Origin: Danxiaibacter flavus
GTDB taxonomy: Bacteria; Bacteroidota; Bacteroidia; Chitinophagales; Chitinophagaceae
Length of the DNA: 64,000 nucleotides
Direction of reading: 5' to 3'
Assembly (NCBI RefSeq): GCF_041060425.1
Contig: NZ_JAULBC010000005.1
Location: forward strand, 372,001-436,000
The notes under the pieces are model-generated. The model ran no database searches and was not told where the DNA came from. It saw only the letters and a list, made by a program, of their open reading frames with translations. Below are positions 25,245 to 34,029 of this stretch, piece by piece. Each line of letters opens with the position of its first letter. Position 1 is the first letter of the stretch. The position numbers and the translations under genes are program-made.

Positions 25245-25292
25245 CAAGTAAAACGTGTCCTACACTTGCAAGTGTAGGACACGTTTTACTTG
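25245..25292. repeat. Perfect 48-bp palindrome
   Basis: The bases run CAAGTAAAACGTGTCCTACA, then CTTGCAAG at the centre, then the exact complement TGTAGGACACGTTTTACTTG. The symmetry axis is between 25268 and 25269. It begins 3 bp beyond the stop of the exporter gene and could form a 20-bp-plus RNA stem. Its core is the same GTGTCCTACA arm seen at 10253-10280. Confidence 0.9.
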
Positions 25293-25295
25293 TCA

Positions 25296-25811
25296 TCAGG
25301 TCTTCCGTTGTCCGCGTAACCTTAAATGTTTCACACTTTTCTTCCTGAACAGAAGCGAGCCCACACTTATGCCGATGGCCAGTGCAAAAAGAAGAGAACC
25401 GGTGAGTACAAAATTGTGAAAGGTTTCGGTTAACAAACCTGGCGTGCGAACGGACGTATCAGTATCTGCTATTTTCACTACTCCAATCATGGTTCTGTAA
25501 GCATACAATCCGGGAATCATTGTAATGCATGCCGGCATAGAAAAAACTACCGGTGGTGTATGTACAACATGCGCCGCACCAATACTGCAAAACCCAATGA
25601 ACAAAGAGCCTGCAAGTGTAGCCGCTATAATCCCTATTTCAAATTCTTCCCGCAAAACAAAACGTAACATATGTCCGCCTGCGCCAAGCAATCCGGCCAT
25701 TATAACCGCTTTTTTCGGTGCATTAAATAACAATGCAAACCCAACGCCCACAAAAAAAGCCAGCAATCCGTCTTGCAGTACACGTAGTATTACCGAGTCA
25801 AAACTGATCAT
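25296..25811 (-). CDS. Threonine/serine exporter, small subunit (YjjB/ThrE C-terminal type)
   Basis: A 171-residue membrane protein. ATG 25811 is preferred over 25841: it begins MISFDSVILRVLQDG like YjjB proteins and removes a 20-bp overlap with the upstream gene. Four or five hydrophobic helices are present, with the family segments GFALLFNAPKKA, GLLGAGGHMLRF and MIPGLYAYRTM. It matches the C-terminal half of ThrE (DUF3815). With the upstream gene it should make a split inner-membrane exporter of threonine, serine or, as for E. coli YjjPB, succinate. A perfect palindrome follows directly. Confidence 0.88.
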   Translation of the reverse strand: MISFDSVILRVLQDGLLAFFVGVGFALLFNAPKKAVIMAGLLGAGGHMLRFVLREEFEIGIIAATLAGSLFIGFCSIGAAHVVHTPPVVFSMPACITMIPGLYAYRTMIGVVKIADTDTSVRTPGLLTETFHNFVLTGSLLFALAIGISVGSLLFRKKSVKHLRLRGQRKT

Positions 25812-25821
25812 AACAAAGGTT

Positions 25822-26613
25822 TTAATAATTACTAAAGCCAATGAGCATCATGCTTAAGATCATACCGATCGCTATACCAAGCAAAATGCACGCAGCATAT
25901 AAGCCCCGCGCCATGGCTGTGGGAATATGCCCTTCAATCATGTCCATAATCGCATTTAACAAAGGCACACCGGGAATGAGATATAAAACACTTGTTGCCA
26001 GTGTTGATTCAGGCGTCTTTCCAAAATGATACAACACGTCCATGCCCGCAATAAGACTGGTTACAAATGAGGCAGGGACAATACAGATCAGTACATTAAA
26101 TTTCAGCCCCGCCAACAAACGCCGGAAATATAAACCCGCGCAGGAAGCAACAAATGCCACAAGAGCATTTTTGTAATCGCCATGCATTAACATACACAAA
26201 GAAGCGCAGGCGATGCCAATGCCAAAATAAATCTGGCCCGCTGGTCGGTGAGGCATTTTGCTAATTATCTCCAGCTCCCGCTCAACTTCTTCAAAAGAAA
26301 GCTGCTCATCTTTAACGCGCCAGGATAAAACACTTATCTGACTAACAATACCATAATGAACACCATGATGCGCCACTCTTTTGAATTTGGTAACCAGGTT
26401 CGAGTTTTCCTTGTCCTTTAGGCTGACCATGATACCGGTAAATGACGAGAACAATTCAATCTTACAGTTCCATGCGTTGGCAATGCGGCTGATATTCACG
26501 TTCATCCTCCTGCTGTTACTTCCCGAGCTAAGCAATAAAACGCCTATACTCAGCAGCAGGTCTGCAATGCGTTCCGTGTTTTCTTTGTGAGATATAGAGG
26601 TTGTTTGTTCCAT
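25822..26613 (-). CDS. Threonine/serine exporter, large subunit (YjjP/ThrE N-terminal type)
   Basis: A 263-residue protein. A soluble N-terminal part (ERIADLLLSIGVLLLSSGSN and the typical RRMNVNISRIA) is followed by about five transmembrane helices, with the GVPLLNAIMDMIEGH loop characteristic of the ThrE N-terminal (DUF1212) family. It is the first gene of a two-gene operon, with only 10 bp before the small subunit. In ThrE of Corynebacterium both halves are one chain; here they are separate, as in YjjP/YjjB. The substrate is inferred from the family only. Confidence 0.9.
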   Translation of the reverse strand: MEQTTSISHKENTERIADLLLSIGVLLLSSGSNSRRMNVNISRIANAWNCKIELFSSFTGIMVSLKDKENSNLVTKFKRVAHHGVHYGIVSQISVLSWRVKDEQLSFEEVERELEIISKMPHRPAGQIYFGIGIACASLCMLMHGDYKNALVAFVASCAGLYFRRLLAGLKFNVLICIVPASFVTSLIAGMDVLYHFGKTPESTLATSVLYLIPGVPLLNAIMDMIEGHIPTAMARGLYAACILLGIAIGMILSMMLIGFSNY

Positions 26614-27374
26614 TCAAAAAGTGTTATACTTCTATGAATATTTTAAAAGGCCGCAAAGTAGATTGTTTTTATAGGTTTAAAGGTGATAAAAATCAAACGA
26701 TGTACGATGTGAGGTGTACGATGTGAGCATCCTCTAACTGCAGGGCCTGTCATAAGTACGAGTTACGAAGTACGAAGTACTTAGGTGCTGCAGTTTCATT
26801 TTTCACAATCTTTTTCATGTACGATGTACGATTTTAGATGCCTGCCCGTACCGACGGCACGTTCGGGCGGGTACGATGTGGCTTCGAAACAATGTGCTGT
26901 CTATAAGTACGAAGTACGCTGATGCATCAGTTGCATAGTTCACAATCTTTTTCATGTACGCTGTTAGATGTACGGTGTACAATGTGAATGGCTTCTGACT
27001 ACTGACCCTGTCGAAAGTACGGGTTACGAAGTACGAAGTACTTAGGTGCAGCAGTTTCATTATTCACAATCCGATTCATCTGCAATCTTAGATGTAGCCA
27101 CCTTGTAACTGTCCGCTGTCTCACAAGTACAATTTACGAAGTACCACTTGCTAATCCAAAGTTCCATCCAACCAATCCTCCAATCCCATAAATCCCGATC
27201 CAGACAAAAATCCTCGCTCCAAATAAAAAAGCAGGCTTCCATAAGAATACCTGCTTTCTTTCTATATTCAAATCATAATGTTATCCTATTTGAGAAACCA
27301 AAGCTCAATCCAATCAATCCCCTAATCCTCCCAATCCCGGTCCAGACAAATTTGACCTGTCAAATCCTCGTTTC
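26614..27374. repeat. Degenerate tandem array of AAGTACGAAGTAC...TTCACAATCTTTTTCAT units
   Basis: Three imperfect copies of a unit of roughly 125-137 bp are seen. The shared segment (AAGTACGAAGTAC, about 20 bases of GGTGC-GCAGTTTCAT, then TTCACAATCTTTTTCATG) occurs at 26766-26820, 26905-26957 and 27026-27080. GTACGATGT words fill the spaces. A CCTGCCCGTACC...CGGGCGGGTACG hairpin lies near 26839-26875. From 27140 to 27374 are short AATCC-rich words (CCAATCCTCCAATCCC). No gene is supported. Confidence 0.65.
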
Positions 27375-29756
27375 CTAATCCTGGCCTACGATTCTAAGTT
27401 TTGCGTAGTTCAACATAATCTTTTTCTCTCCGTTCAGTTCAAACTTCACCGTCGCGATCGGGTTGTGAGCGCTCCCTTCCAATTTCAGCACGGTACCAAA
27501 CCCAAACTTCTGGTGCTCCACTTTTTGCCCGGCCTGCAGATTGCTGGTATCGCTGGGAACAAAGTCTGCCGAAGGCTTATGTTCAACCACTTTTGGCGCT
27601 GTGGCCTGAGGTGGCATATAAGAAGGCTTGCTTTCGACAGGCTTGCGTTCAGGTCCAGCTTTTTTTGCTGGTGGTGGTCCATATCTTTTTTCAACGCTTG
27701 CCATGTCATTATAATCACCAAAGCCGCGTTGCATGCGTTGGTAGGCAGAACCTGCATTTTCGAAACTTCCTTTGTTGTGCAATCCGCCACCAGCGTAGGT
27801 TTTATCGATATATTGCTCCGGCATTTCATCCAGGAAACGGCTGGCTTCGTTCTGAACAAGATTTCCAAAACGGTAGCGCGCATTGGCGTAAGTCAAAAAC
27901 AATCTTGCTTTTGCCCTTGTAACTGCTACATAAAATAAACGGCGCTCCTCTTCCAACTCTTCGCGCGTGTTGATGCTCATGGCACTTGGAAACAGTGTTT
28001 CCTCTACCCCAACCACAAATACTACCGGAAACTCAAGACCTTTTGCTGCGTGAATGGTCATCAGTTTTACAACATCCGCATTTTCATCATCGTCATCAGC
28101 ATCTGTCAACAACGTAATTTGTTGCAGATAGGCGCCAAGACTTTTCTCTATTACTTCACCTTCTTCACTATCGGGGCTTTCTGTCCATTCTTTAATTGAG
28201 TTCAGTAATTCCTGTACGTTCTCGTAACGTGCTAAACCTTCAACCGTTTTATCATTAAACAGTTCTTTCACCAGATTGGTATGTTTACCTACCTGAACTG
28301 CTACATCATACGCATTTTTATCTCCAAGCATGCTCTGGAAATAGCGCATCATGGTAACAAAGTTGTTGATGGACTCCAGCGTTCCCGCTTTAAATCCAAA
28401 CTCCCCTGCGCGTTGCAATACTTCCCAAACAGTAATATTCTGTTCGTTGGCAAAAATTACAATCTTTTCAATGGTTGTTTTACCAATACCACGAACCGGA
28501 TAGTTGATAATACGTTTCAACGCTTCTTCATCTCTTGTATTTACTACAACGCGCAGATAAGCAATAAAGTCTTTGATCTCTTTACGTTGATAGAAGCTTA
28601 CACCTCCAAATATTTTATAGGCAATCCCCATTCTGCGCAAGCTTTCCTCGAAAGAACGGGATTGCGCGTTGGTTCTGTATAAGATCGCGAAATCGCGGTT
28701 ATAATAATGATTGCGGAGTTTTTGTTCCTGTATGGTGTCAGCAACAAAACGGCCCTCATCATTATCCGTCATTGTGCGGACAAGCTTGATCTTCTCTCCT
28801 TCTTCATTATCGGTCCAAAGATCTTTAGGTATTTGGCCTTTGTTATTTTTAATTACTTCGTTAGCAACATTCAGAATGCTTTTTGAGCTGCGGTAGTTCT
28901 GCTCCAGCTTCACCACTTTCACATCATCGTAATCTTTTTGGAACTGCAATATGTTTTCAATGGTTGCGCCGCGGAAACTATAGATACTCTGCGCATCATC
29001 GCCCACCACACAAATATTTTCATTGGCTGCAGCCAGGAGTTTTGTGATCTGATACTGAACGGTATTAGTATCCTGGTACTCATCAATCATGATGTACTTG
29101 AACTTATGCTGAAATCTGTGCAATACTTCAGGAAAAGTTTGCAGCAGCTCATACATTTTCAACAACAGATCATCAAAATCCATTGCGCCATTCTTAAAAC
29201 AACGTGCTGCATATGCCTGGTAGATCTGAGCAATAGCCGGGCGGTTACTGCGCATATCTTCCTGCTGAATATAATGATCCGTTGCATATTCGGCCGGACC
29301 AACCAATGCGTTCTTTGCCTGCGAAATACGGCTGTGAACTACGTTAGGTTTATAATGTTTATCATCCAGGTTAAGTTCATTGATCACAGTTTTTAACACA
29401 CTACGGCTATCATCCGTATCATAAATAGTAAAACTGTTGGGATAACCGATGCGATGCGCCTCTCCTCTCAAAATTCTTGCGAATACACTGTGGAATGTTC
29501 CAATGTATAAATTGCGGGCGTTACTGTTTCCCAGTATTTTTTCAATACGTTCTTTCATTTCTGCCGCCGCTTTGTTGGTAAACGTCAGCGCCAGAATGTT
29601 AAATGCATCAATGCCCAGGTTCATTAAGTGGGCGATGCGGGTTGTTAGTACCTTGGTTTTGCCGCTACCTGCGCCAGCCACAATCATCAACGGGCCATTT
29701 ACATGCGTTACAGCCTCTGCCTGTTCCTTATTCAGTCCCTTTAAATAATCTTGCAT
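27375..29756 (-). CDS. uvrD/pcrA: ATP-dependent DNA helicase UvrD/PcrA (superfamily 1)
   Basis: A 793-residue helicase from ATG 29756 (MQDYLKGLNKEQ); a longer frame to 29861 runs into a dispersed repeat and is rejected. Walker A is AGAGSGKT (27-34); later motifs include DEYQDTN, GDDAQSIYSFRGA, QNYRSS, LMTIHAAKGLEF and VAVTRAKARL. The C-terminal tail has VEHQKFGFGTVLKLEG, the Tudor-like domain of PcrA/UvrD that contacts RNA polymerase. It unwinds DNA in repair, replication restart and transcription-repair coupling. A TATCTTCG box lies only 4 bp before the start codon. It is a single gene flanked by repeats on both sides. Confidence 0.95.
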   Translation of the reverse strand: MQDYLKGLNKEQAEAVTHVNGPLMIVAGAGSGKTKVLTTRIAHLMNLGIDAFNILALTFTNKAAAEMKERIEKILGNSNARNLYIGTFHSVFARILRGEAHRIGYPNSFTIYDTDDSRSVLKTVINELNLDDKHYKPNVVHSRISQAKNALVGPAEYATDHYIQQEDMRSNRPAIAQIYQAYAARCFKNGAMDFDDLLLKMYELLQTFPEVLHRFQHKFKYIMIDEYQDTNTVQYQITKLLAAANENICVVGDDAQSIYSFRGATIENILQFQKDYDDVKVVKLEQNYRSSKSILNVANEVIKNNKGQIPKDLWTDNEEGEKIKLVRTMTDNDEGRFVADTIQEQKLRNHYYNRDFAILYRTNAQSRSFEESLRRMGIAYKIFGGVSFYQRKEIKDFIAYLRVVVNTRDEEALKRIINYPVRGIGKTTIEKIVIFANEQNITVWEVLQRAGEFGFKAGTLESINNFVTMMRYFQSMLGDKNAYDVAVQVGKHTNLVKELFNDKTVEGLARYENVQELLNSIKEWTESPDSEEGEVIEKSLGAYLQQITLLTDADDDDENADVVKLMTIHAAKGLEFPVVFVVGVEETLFPSAMSINTREELEEERRLFYVAVTRAKARLFLTYANARYRFGNLVQNEASRFLDEMPEQYIDKTYAGGGLHNKGSFENAGSAYQRMQRGFGDYNDMASVEKRYGPPPAKKAGPERKPVESKPSYMPPQATAPKVVEHKPSADFVPSDTSNLQAGQKVEHQKFGFGTVLKLEGSAHNPIATVKFELNGEKKIMLNYAKLRIVGQD

Positions 29757-29760
29757 GGTG

Positions 29761-29768
29761 CGAAGATA
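29761..29768 (-). promoter_or_regulatory. Candidate -7 box of uvrD/pcrA, 4 bp before the start codon
   Basis: Minus-strand TATCTTCG followed by CACC and the ATG. It differs from TAnnTTTG at one position (C for T). The same TATCTTCGC word precedes the nucleoid-protein gene at 30189. If used, the transcript would be leaderless or nearly so. Confidence 0.4.
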
Positions 29769-29810
29769 GGATTTGGGAAGGGAAAAAGAATGGCGGAGCG
29801 GGGCTGTTGT

Positions 29811-30178
29811 AGTCAATAGTGAATGGTCAATAGTGAAAATTTGGAACATTTGAGAAGTCAATGGTGAATGGTCAATAGTGAAAGGTGTAACAGCCTCCTA
29901 TTTTGCGAAGCCGTGGTAAAAAATTTTTAAAAAACAAATATTGGTCGTTAACACTAAGTTTTTCAACAAACCTTAAAATGTCGGCGAATGAAGCACTTAG
30001 ATTGAGCGAGAACCTCTAAGAAAGAAAGTCTGCGCCACTTTCTGCTATTAACTATGCCCTTTTCCACATGGTATTTTTTTTAGCAAAAAGAATAGCTAAC
30101 AAAAAAGAAACGAGCCGCACCTTTCACTATTGACCATTCACTATTCACTATTCCTCCCCATCCACTATTCACATCTGA
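29811..30178. repeat. Inverted blocks of the GTCAATAGTGAATGGTCAATAGTGAAAGG repeat family
   Basis: 29811-29885 has AGTCAATAGTGAATGGTC twice; 30117-30178 has the inverse (CACCTTTCACTATTGACC, then CATTCACTATTCACTATTC). The two blocks face each other across 230 bp of AT-rich, gene-free sequence between divergent uvrD and the nucleoid-protein gene. The same family recurs at 50312-50345, 50468-50505, 54869-54898 and 55100-55125. Confidence 0.75.
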
Positions 30179-30188
30179 ACTCTATCAT

Positions 30189-30196
30189 TATCTTCG
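30189..30196 (+). promoter_or_regulatory. Candidate -7 box of the NdpA-type gene, 5 bp before the start codon
   Basis: TATCTTCG followed by CGCCC and the ATG at 30202. It is the same variant of TAnnTTTG as before uvrD. It supports the start at 30202 over the longer frame from 30130 and implies a transcript with almost no leader. Confidence 0.4.
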
Positions 30197-30201
30197 CGCC
30201 C

Positions 30202-31248
30202 ATGACAGGCATCGACAGCGTTCAACTTAACCAGGTGATAGTACATAAAGTGGGTAATCCTTCACGCGCGGAAGAATTAAAACTTTCGTTGAATCCGCTC
30301 TCATTAAATGATGAGATGGTAAGAAAGTTGCTCACAAAATATTTTCTGGGTTCTTTCAATGAAAATGAAACTTATCGTTTTACACATATAAGTGATGTAA
30401 ATCTGAACGAAGTTTTCAATTACGTAACACAACTTTTTGAAAAACCGAATGAATTTGTCGAGACTTCGGCTATCCTGGCGCAGTTTCTTTATTCAAAAAG
30501 TACGCACGTAAAGGTGAAAGAAGGCGAGTTGTATGTCGCTTTGTTTGACGATGTTCCTTACGACGGTGACTTTGTGCAGGCTGTCGGGCTTTTTAAAAGT
30601 GAAAGCAAAGAAACCTTTTTAAAAGTTTTTCCTCATGGCAAAAGCTGGGAGGTAATTCAGGAAGAAGGTGTTAACATCAATAAGTTGGATAAGGGCTGTC
30701 TTGTGTTCAGAAAACACCAGGCGGATGGCTATGTGGTTTGCATAGTTGATGCCACCAACAAACAAAACGATGCACAATACTGGGTTGACGATTTTTTACA
30801 GGTTACGCCATACACAGACAGTTATCACAATACAGATAAATATCTCGGTCTCTGCAAGCAATTCATTACGAATGAATACGCAGAAAAATTTGAGGTGAGC
30901 AAAAGCGAGCAAATTGATCTCCTAAACCGCTCCATGGACTATTTTAAAAGCAAGGAAGAATTCAACCTGCAGGAATTTGCCGAAGAAGTAATTCACCACC
31001 AGGAAGTGGTAGACACTTTTATGGATTATAAAAAGAATTATGAAGCGGCGAAGAATTTTACCATGGAGGATGAATTCAGCATTCATGTTGCAGCAGTAAA
31101 AAAACAGCAGAAAAGCTTTAAAACCGTACTTAAACTCGACAAAAACTTCCATGTTTATATCCATGGGCGTCGCGATTTAATGGAAAGAGGTTACGACGAA
31201 TTAACTAACAAACAGTATTATAAGCTGTACTTTGACGAGGAAAGTTAG
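30202..31248 (+). CDS. Nucleoid-associated protein, NdpA/YejK family
   Basis: A 348-residue protein from ATG 30202 (MTGIDSVQLNQVIVHKVGNP). This opening is typical of the family, whereas the longer frame from 30130 translates an intergenic repeat. Family features are the N-terminal VHKVGN segment, NKLDKGCLVFRK, VDATNKQNDAQYW-like core and the C-terminal conserved block. E. coli YejK/NdpA is a nucleoid component that interacts with topoisomerases. It has no signal peptide and is cytoplasmic. The gene is divergent from uvrD. Confidence 0.85.
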   Translation: MTGIDSVQLNQVIVHKVGNPSRAEELKLSLNPLSLNDEMVRKLLTKYFLGSFNENETYRFTHISDVNLNEVFNYVTQLFEKPNEFVETSAILAQFLYSKSTHVKVKEGELYVALFDDVPYDGDFVQAVGLFKSESKETFLKVFPHGKSWEVIQEEGVNINKLDKGCLVFRKHQADGYVVCIVDATNKQNDAQYWVDDFLQVTPYTDSYHNTDKYLGLCKQFITNEYAEKFEVSKSEQIDLLNRSMDYFKSKEEFNLQEFAEEVIHHQEVVDTFMDYKKNYEAAKNFTMEDEFSIHVAAVKKQQKSFKTVLKLDKNFHVYIHGRRDLMERGYDELTNKQYYKLYFDEES

Positions 31249-31265
31249 GTTAGTTGAGAATGGAG

Positions 31266-31310
31266 AATTCCTGCCCGACTAAGTTCGTTAGGCGGGGAAA
31301 ATTGAAAATG
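31266..31310. repeat. CCTGCCCGACTAAG hairpin module, inverse copy of the one at 5.36 kb
   Basis: AATTCCTGCCCGACTAAG, then TTCGTTAGGCGGGGAAAATTGA, matches the reverse complement of 5353-5390 with few differences. The module can fold through CCTGCC and GGCGGG. Downstream, 31311-31518 is AT-rich leader sequence before the TonB-receptor gene, with one DnaA-box-like TTATCCACA at 31388. Confidence 0.65.
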
Positions 31311-31518
31311 ATTTGTATCTCTTTAATAACCTGATTTATTGCGAATAATACATGTTATAGAACATAATGTAAATAATTTTTAGACTTTTATCCACATACG
31401 AATTGTGTCGAGGTGACATGTTTCCATTTTAACTTTTTCCTGATTTTGTAAATACAATTTCCCGATTCGGCAGTAAAAAACTCCGGATTAGGGATTTTTT
31501 TGCGCAAAATTTAACGCT

Positions 31519-33906
31519 GTGAAGAATATTGTGTTTTTTTTCTGCGCTTTAGGAACTGGAATTGTTTCTGCAAATGCACAAAATGCTATTGTAAAGGGGA
31601 AAGTTGTTACTACGGACGGAAGACCTGCTGAGTCAGTTGCGGTTGTTTTGAAAGAATCACGCAAGTCTACAATCAGCAACGAAGACGGAACCTTCTCGTT
31701 CAAAAACGTAAAACAAGGCAAATACACTGTTGTTGTTTCTCATACAGGTTTGCAAACCAAAGAACAAAACATAAACATTCAAACAAGTGATGAAACCCTT
31801 CAGTTGGACTTTACGCTTGCCGAAACTGCTCAGCAACTGGATGAAGTGATCATCAGTGGCAGAAGAAGCACAAATATCCGCACGGTTTCTGTTGGAAAAA
31901 TTCCTATTTCACCAATGGATCTTCCACAAAGCGTTGCTGTTATTGGCGAAGGAACTATCACCAACCAGCAGGCAATGCGCCTGAGCGATGTAATAAAAAA
32001 TGTAAACGGTGTTTATCTTGGAACTACTAGAGGTAGCACACAGGAAGCTTTTTATGCACGTGGATATAGTTTTGGTAGTGGCAACATGTTTAAAAACGGA
32101 TTCAGGGTTAACTCCGGCGCTATGCCAGAAGTGAGTTCACTTGATCGCGTTGAAATATTAAAAGGAAGTGCATCTATTCTTTACGGTAACGTTGCGCCCG
32201 GCGGCATTTTGAACATGGTTACCAAGCAGCCTAAGTTTGAAACAGGAGGAGAAGTTTCCATGCGTATAGGAAGCTACAGCCTGTATAAACCTTCGTTTGA
32301 TGTATATGGCCCAATCAATTCTAAAATAGCTTACCGCGTTAATGGTACCTACGAAAATGCGAAAAGCTACCGTGATGTTGTTAAATCCGAACGCTATTAT
32401 ATCAACCCTTCCCTGTTGTTTAAATTAGGTAAACGCACGGAGTTATTGGTTCAGGGTGATTACCTGCATCACAACTTTACACCTGATTTTGGTATTGGTT
32501 CTATCGGCGACACAGCAATCGCTCCTCTTCCACACAACAGGTTTCTCGGTACTAACTGGCAATACACCAAAACGGATCAAAGCACTGCCGGCTTTAACCT
32601 GAAACACCAGTTAAGTGACAGATGGACATTGAATGTCGGTGGTTCTTATCAATCGTATAAAAGAGATTACTATTCTACTGAAAGAATTCAGATCAAATCA
32701 AACGGAGACTGGGCAAGACCTATCAACAGACTGAATTCAAATGAAAAATATTATGTAGCCCAAGCGGACATTAATGGTAAATTCAAAACTGGTAAAATTG
32801 AACATACACTGTTGACAGGTATTGATGCGGACAGGTATTATACAACAAACTATGCGTATGATATTGCTGGTATAAAAAGTGGCATTTATGATACTATCAA
32901 TATTTTTGACAATGGCAAATACACAGCCCGCACAGATATGCCTGATGCAACCAAATCAAAAGTGGGTCATCAGCCTACCAACCGTTTTGGTGTATATGCA
33001 CAGGATCTGATCAGCCTTTCTTCAAAATTAAAAGTATTGGTTGGCTTGCGCTGGTCTTACCAGAATGCGCTTGCACCAGATACGTTGGCTTATGCAAGTG
33101 GTAAAACTACTGTTGGTAAAGACAAAATTGATAAAGCTTTCTCTCCAAGAGTCGGCATCGTCTACAAACCATTTTCTACAACTTCCGTTTTCGCGAGCTA
33201 TTCAAATTCGTTTGTACCTAACACTGGTACTGATATTTATGGTGGTCAGCTTGATCCCTCTATTATCGATCAATTTGAAGTTGGTATCAAAAACGATTTC
33301 CTGAAAGGGTTGCTTTCTGTAAATGTTACAGCTTATCGCATCATCAATCACAACCTGGCACAAACAGCACAATTTGATTCTTTGGGTAATCCGAACAGTA
33401 ACACAAACCTGAAACAACTTGCGGGTGAAACTACCAGCGATGGTATTGAACTGGATGTAGTTGCACATCCTGTAAAGGGCCTTGATGTACTTGCAGGTTA
33501 TAGCTACAATAACATGCGTTACACAAAAACACCGGATGCGAAAGGTAACTATGTTGAAGGACAGAGACTGGTTAACACCCCTGCCAACACTGCAAATGGA
33601 AGCGTTTTCTATACTTTCCAAAACAAGTTAAGAGGTTTTAAAGTTGGCGCTACGGTTGTTTATATTGGCAAACGCTATGGCGGATGGAACGATACAAAAC
33701 AGCAAACACAAACATACTCCCGTTTAATTCCTGTTGATGGATTTACAACACTCGATTTCAGCGCAGGTTACACTTACAAAAAGGTTTCATTGCTGGCTAA
33801 GATCTCCAATGTTACCAACGCTTTGAACTACTATGTTCACGAAAACTATAGCATCAACCCAATCCCTCCAAGACAATTTGTAGCAACCGTTGCTTATAGA
33901 TTTTAA
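31519..33906 (+). CDS. TonB-dependent siderophore-type receptor with N-terminal carboxypeptidase-like domain
   Basis: A 795-residue outer-membrane receptor. The start is GTG at 31519, which gives the signal peptide MKNIVFFFCALGTGIVSANA; no ATG upstream fits. Next are a carboxypeptidase-regulatory-like domain (about 25-100), a plug (about 125-235: PQSVAVIGEGTI, LKGSASILYGNVAPGGILNM, VTKQPKF) and a 22-strand barrel with a C-terminal YRF. The plug pattern is that of ferric-siderophore receptors (FhuA/FpvA type), not SusC. Iron or cobalamin uptake is the likely job. It has a private terminator and no SusD partner. No Fur-like site was recognised. Confidence 0.92.
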   Translation: MKNIVFFFCALGTGIVSANAQNAIVKGKVVTTDGRPAESVAVVLKESRKSTISNEDGTFSFKNVKQGKYTVVVSHTGLQTKEQNINIQTSDETLQLDFTLAETAQQLDEVIISGRRSTNIRTVSVGKIPISPMDLPQSVAVIGEGTITNQQAMRLSDVIKNVNGVYLGTTRGSTQEAFYARGYSFGSGNMFKNGFRVNSGAMPEVSSLDRVEILKGSASILYGNVAPGGILNMVTKQPKFETGGEVSMRIGSYSLYKPSFDVYGPINSKIAYRVNGTYENAKSYRDVVKSERYYINPSLLFKLGKRTELLVQGDYLHHNFTPDFGIGSIGDTAIAPLPHNRFLGTNWQYTKTDQSTAGFNLKHQLSDRWTLNVGGSYQSYKRDYYSTERIQIKSNGDWARPINRLNSNEKYYVAQADINGKFKTGKIEHTLLTGIDADRYYTTNYAYDIAGIKSGIYDTINIFDNGKYTARTDMPDATKSKVGHQPTNRFGVYAQDLISLSSKLKVLVGLRWSYQNALAPDTLAYASGKTTVGKDKIDKAFSPRVGIVYKPFSTTSVFASYSNSFVPNTGTDIYGGQLDPSIIDQFEVGIKNDFLKGLLSVNVTAYRIINHNLAQTAQFDSLGNPNSNTNLKQLAGETTSDGIELDVVAHPVKGLDVLAGYSYNNMRYTKTPDAKGNYVEGQRLVNTPANTANGSVFYTFQNKLRGFKVGATVVYIGKRYGGWNDTKQQTQTYSRLIPVDGFTTLDFSAGYTYKKVSLLAKISNVTNALNYYVHENYSINPIPPRQFVATVAYRF

Positions 33907-33944
33907 TTGATGGTGAGGCAATTTTAGCAATCGCTGACATTCAT

Positions 33945-33979
33945 AAAAAAGGCTACCGGTAAAAACCGGTAGCTTTTTT
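33945..33979 (+). terminator. Terminator of the TonB-receptor gene
   Basis: GCTACCGGT (33952-33960) and ACCGGTAGC (33965-33973) pair around AAAA, followed by TTTTTT; an A-run precedes it, so it can also stop leftward transcription. It lies 40 bp after the stop codon. Confidence 0.88.
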
Positions 33980-34029
33980 ATTTCCTCACTTTTTGCTTTC
34001 GTAACTTTAAGTACAACAACAATCAGCTT

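Noticed and set aside
29757..29861. Longer N-terminus for the UvrD/PcrA helicase
   Set aside because: The extra 35 codons read through a dispersed intergenic repeat and the candidate promoter; conserved helicase sequence starts at MQDYLKGLN.
31388..31396. An isolated TTATCCACA DnaA-type box before the TonB-receptor gene
   Set aside because: Single exact boxes are expected by chance (about two per 64 kb); there is no cluster here. The same holds for 3423-3431.
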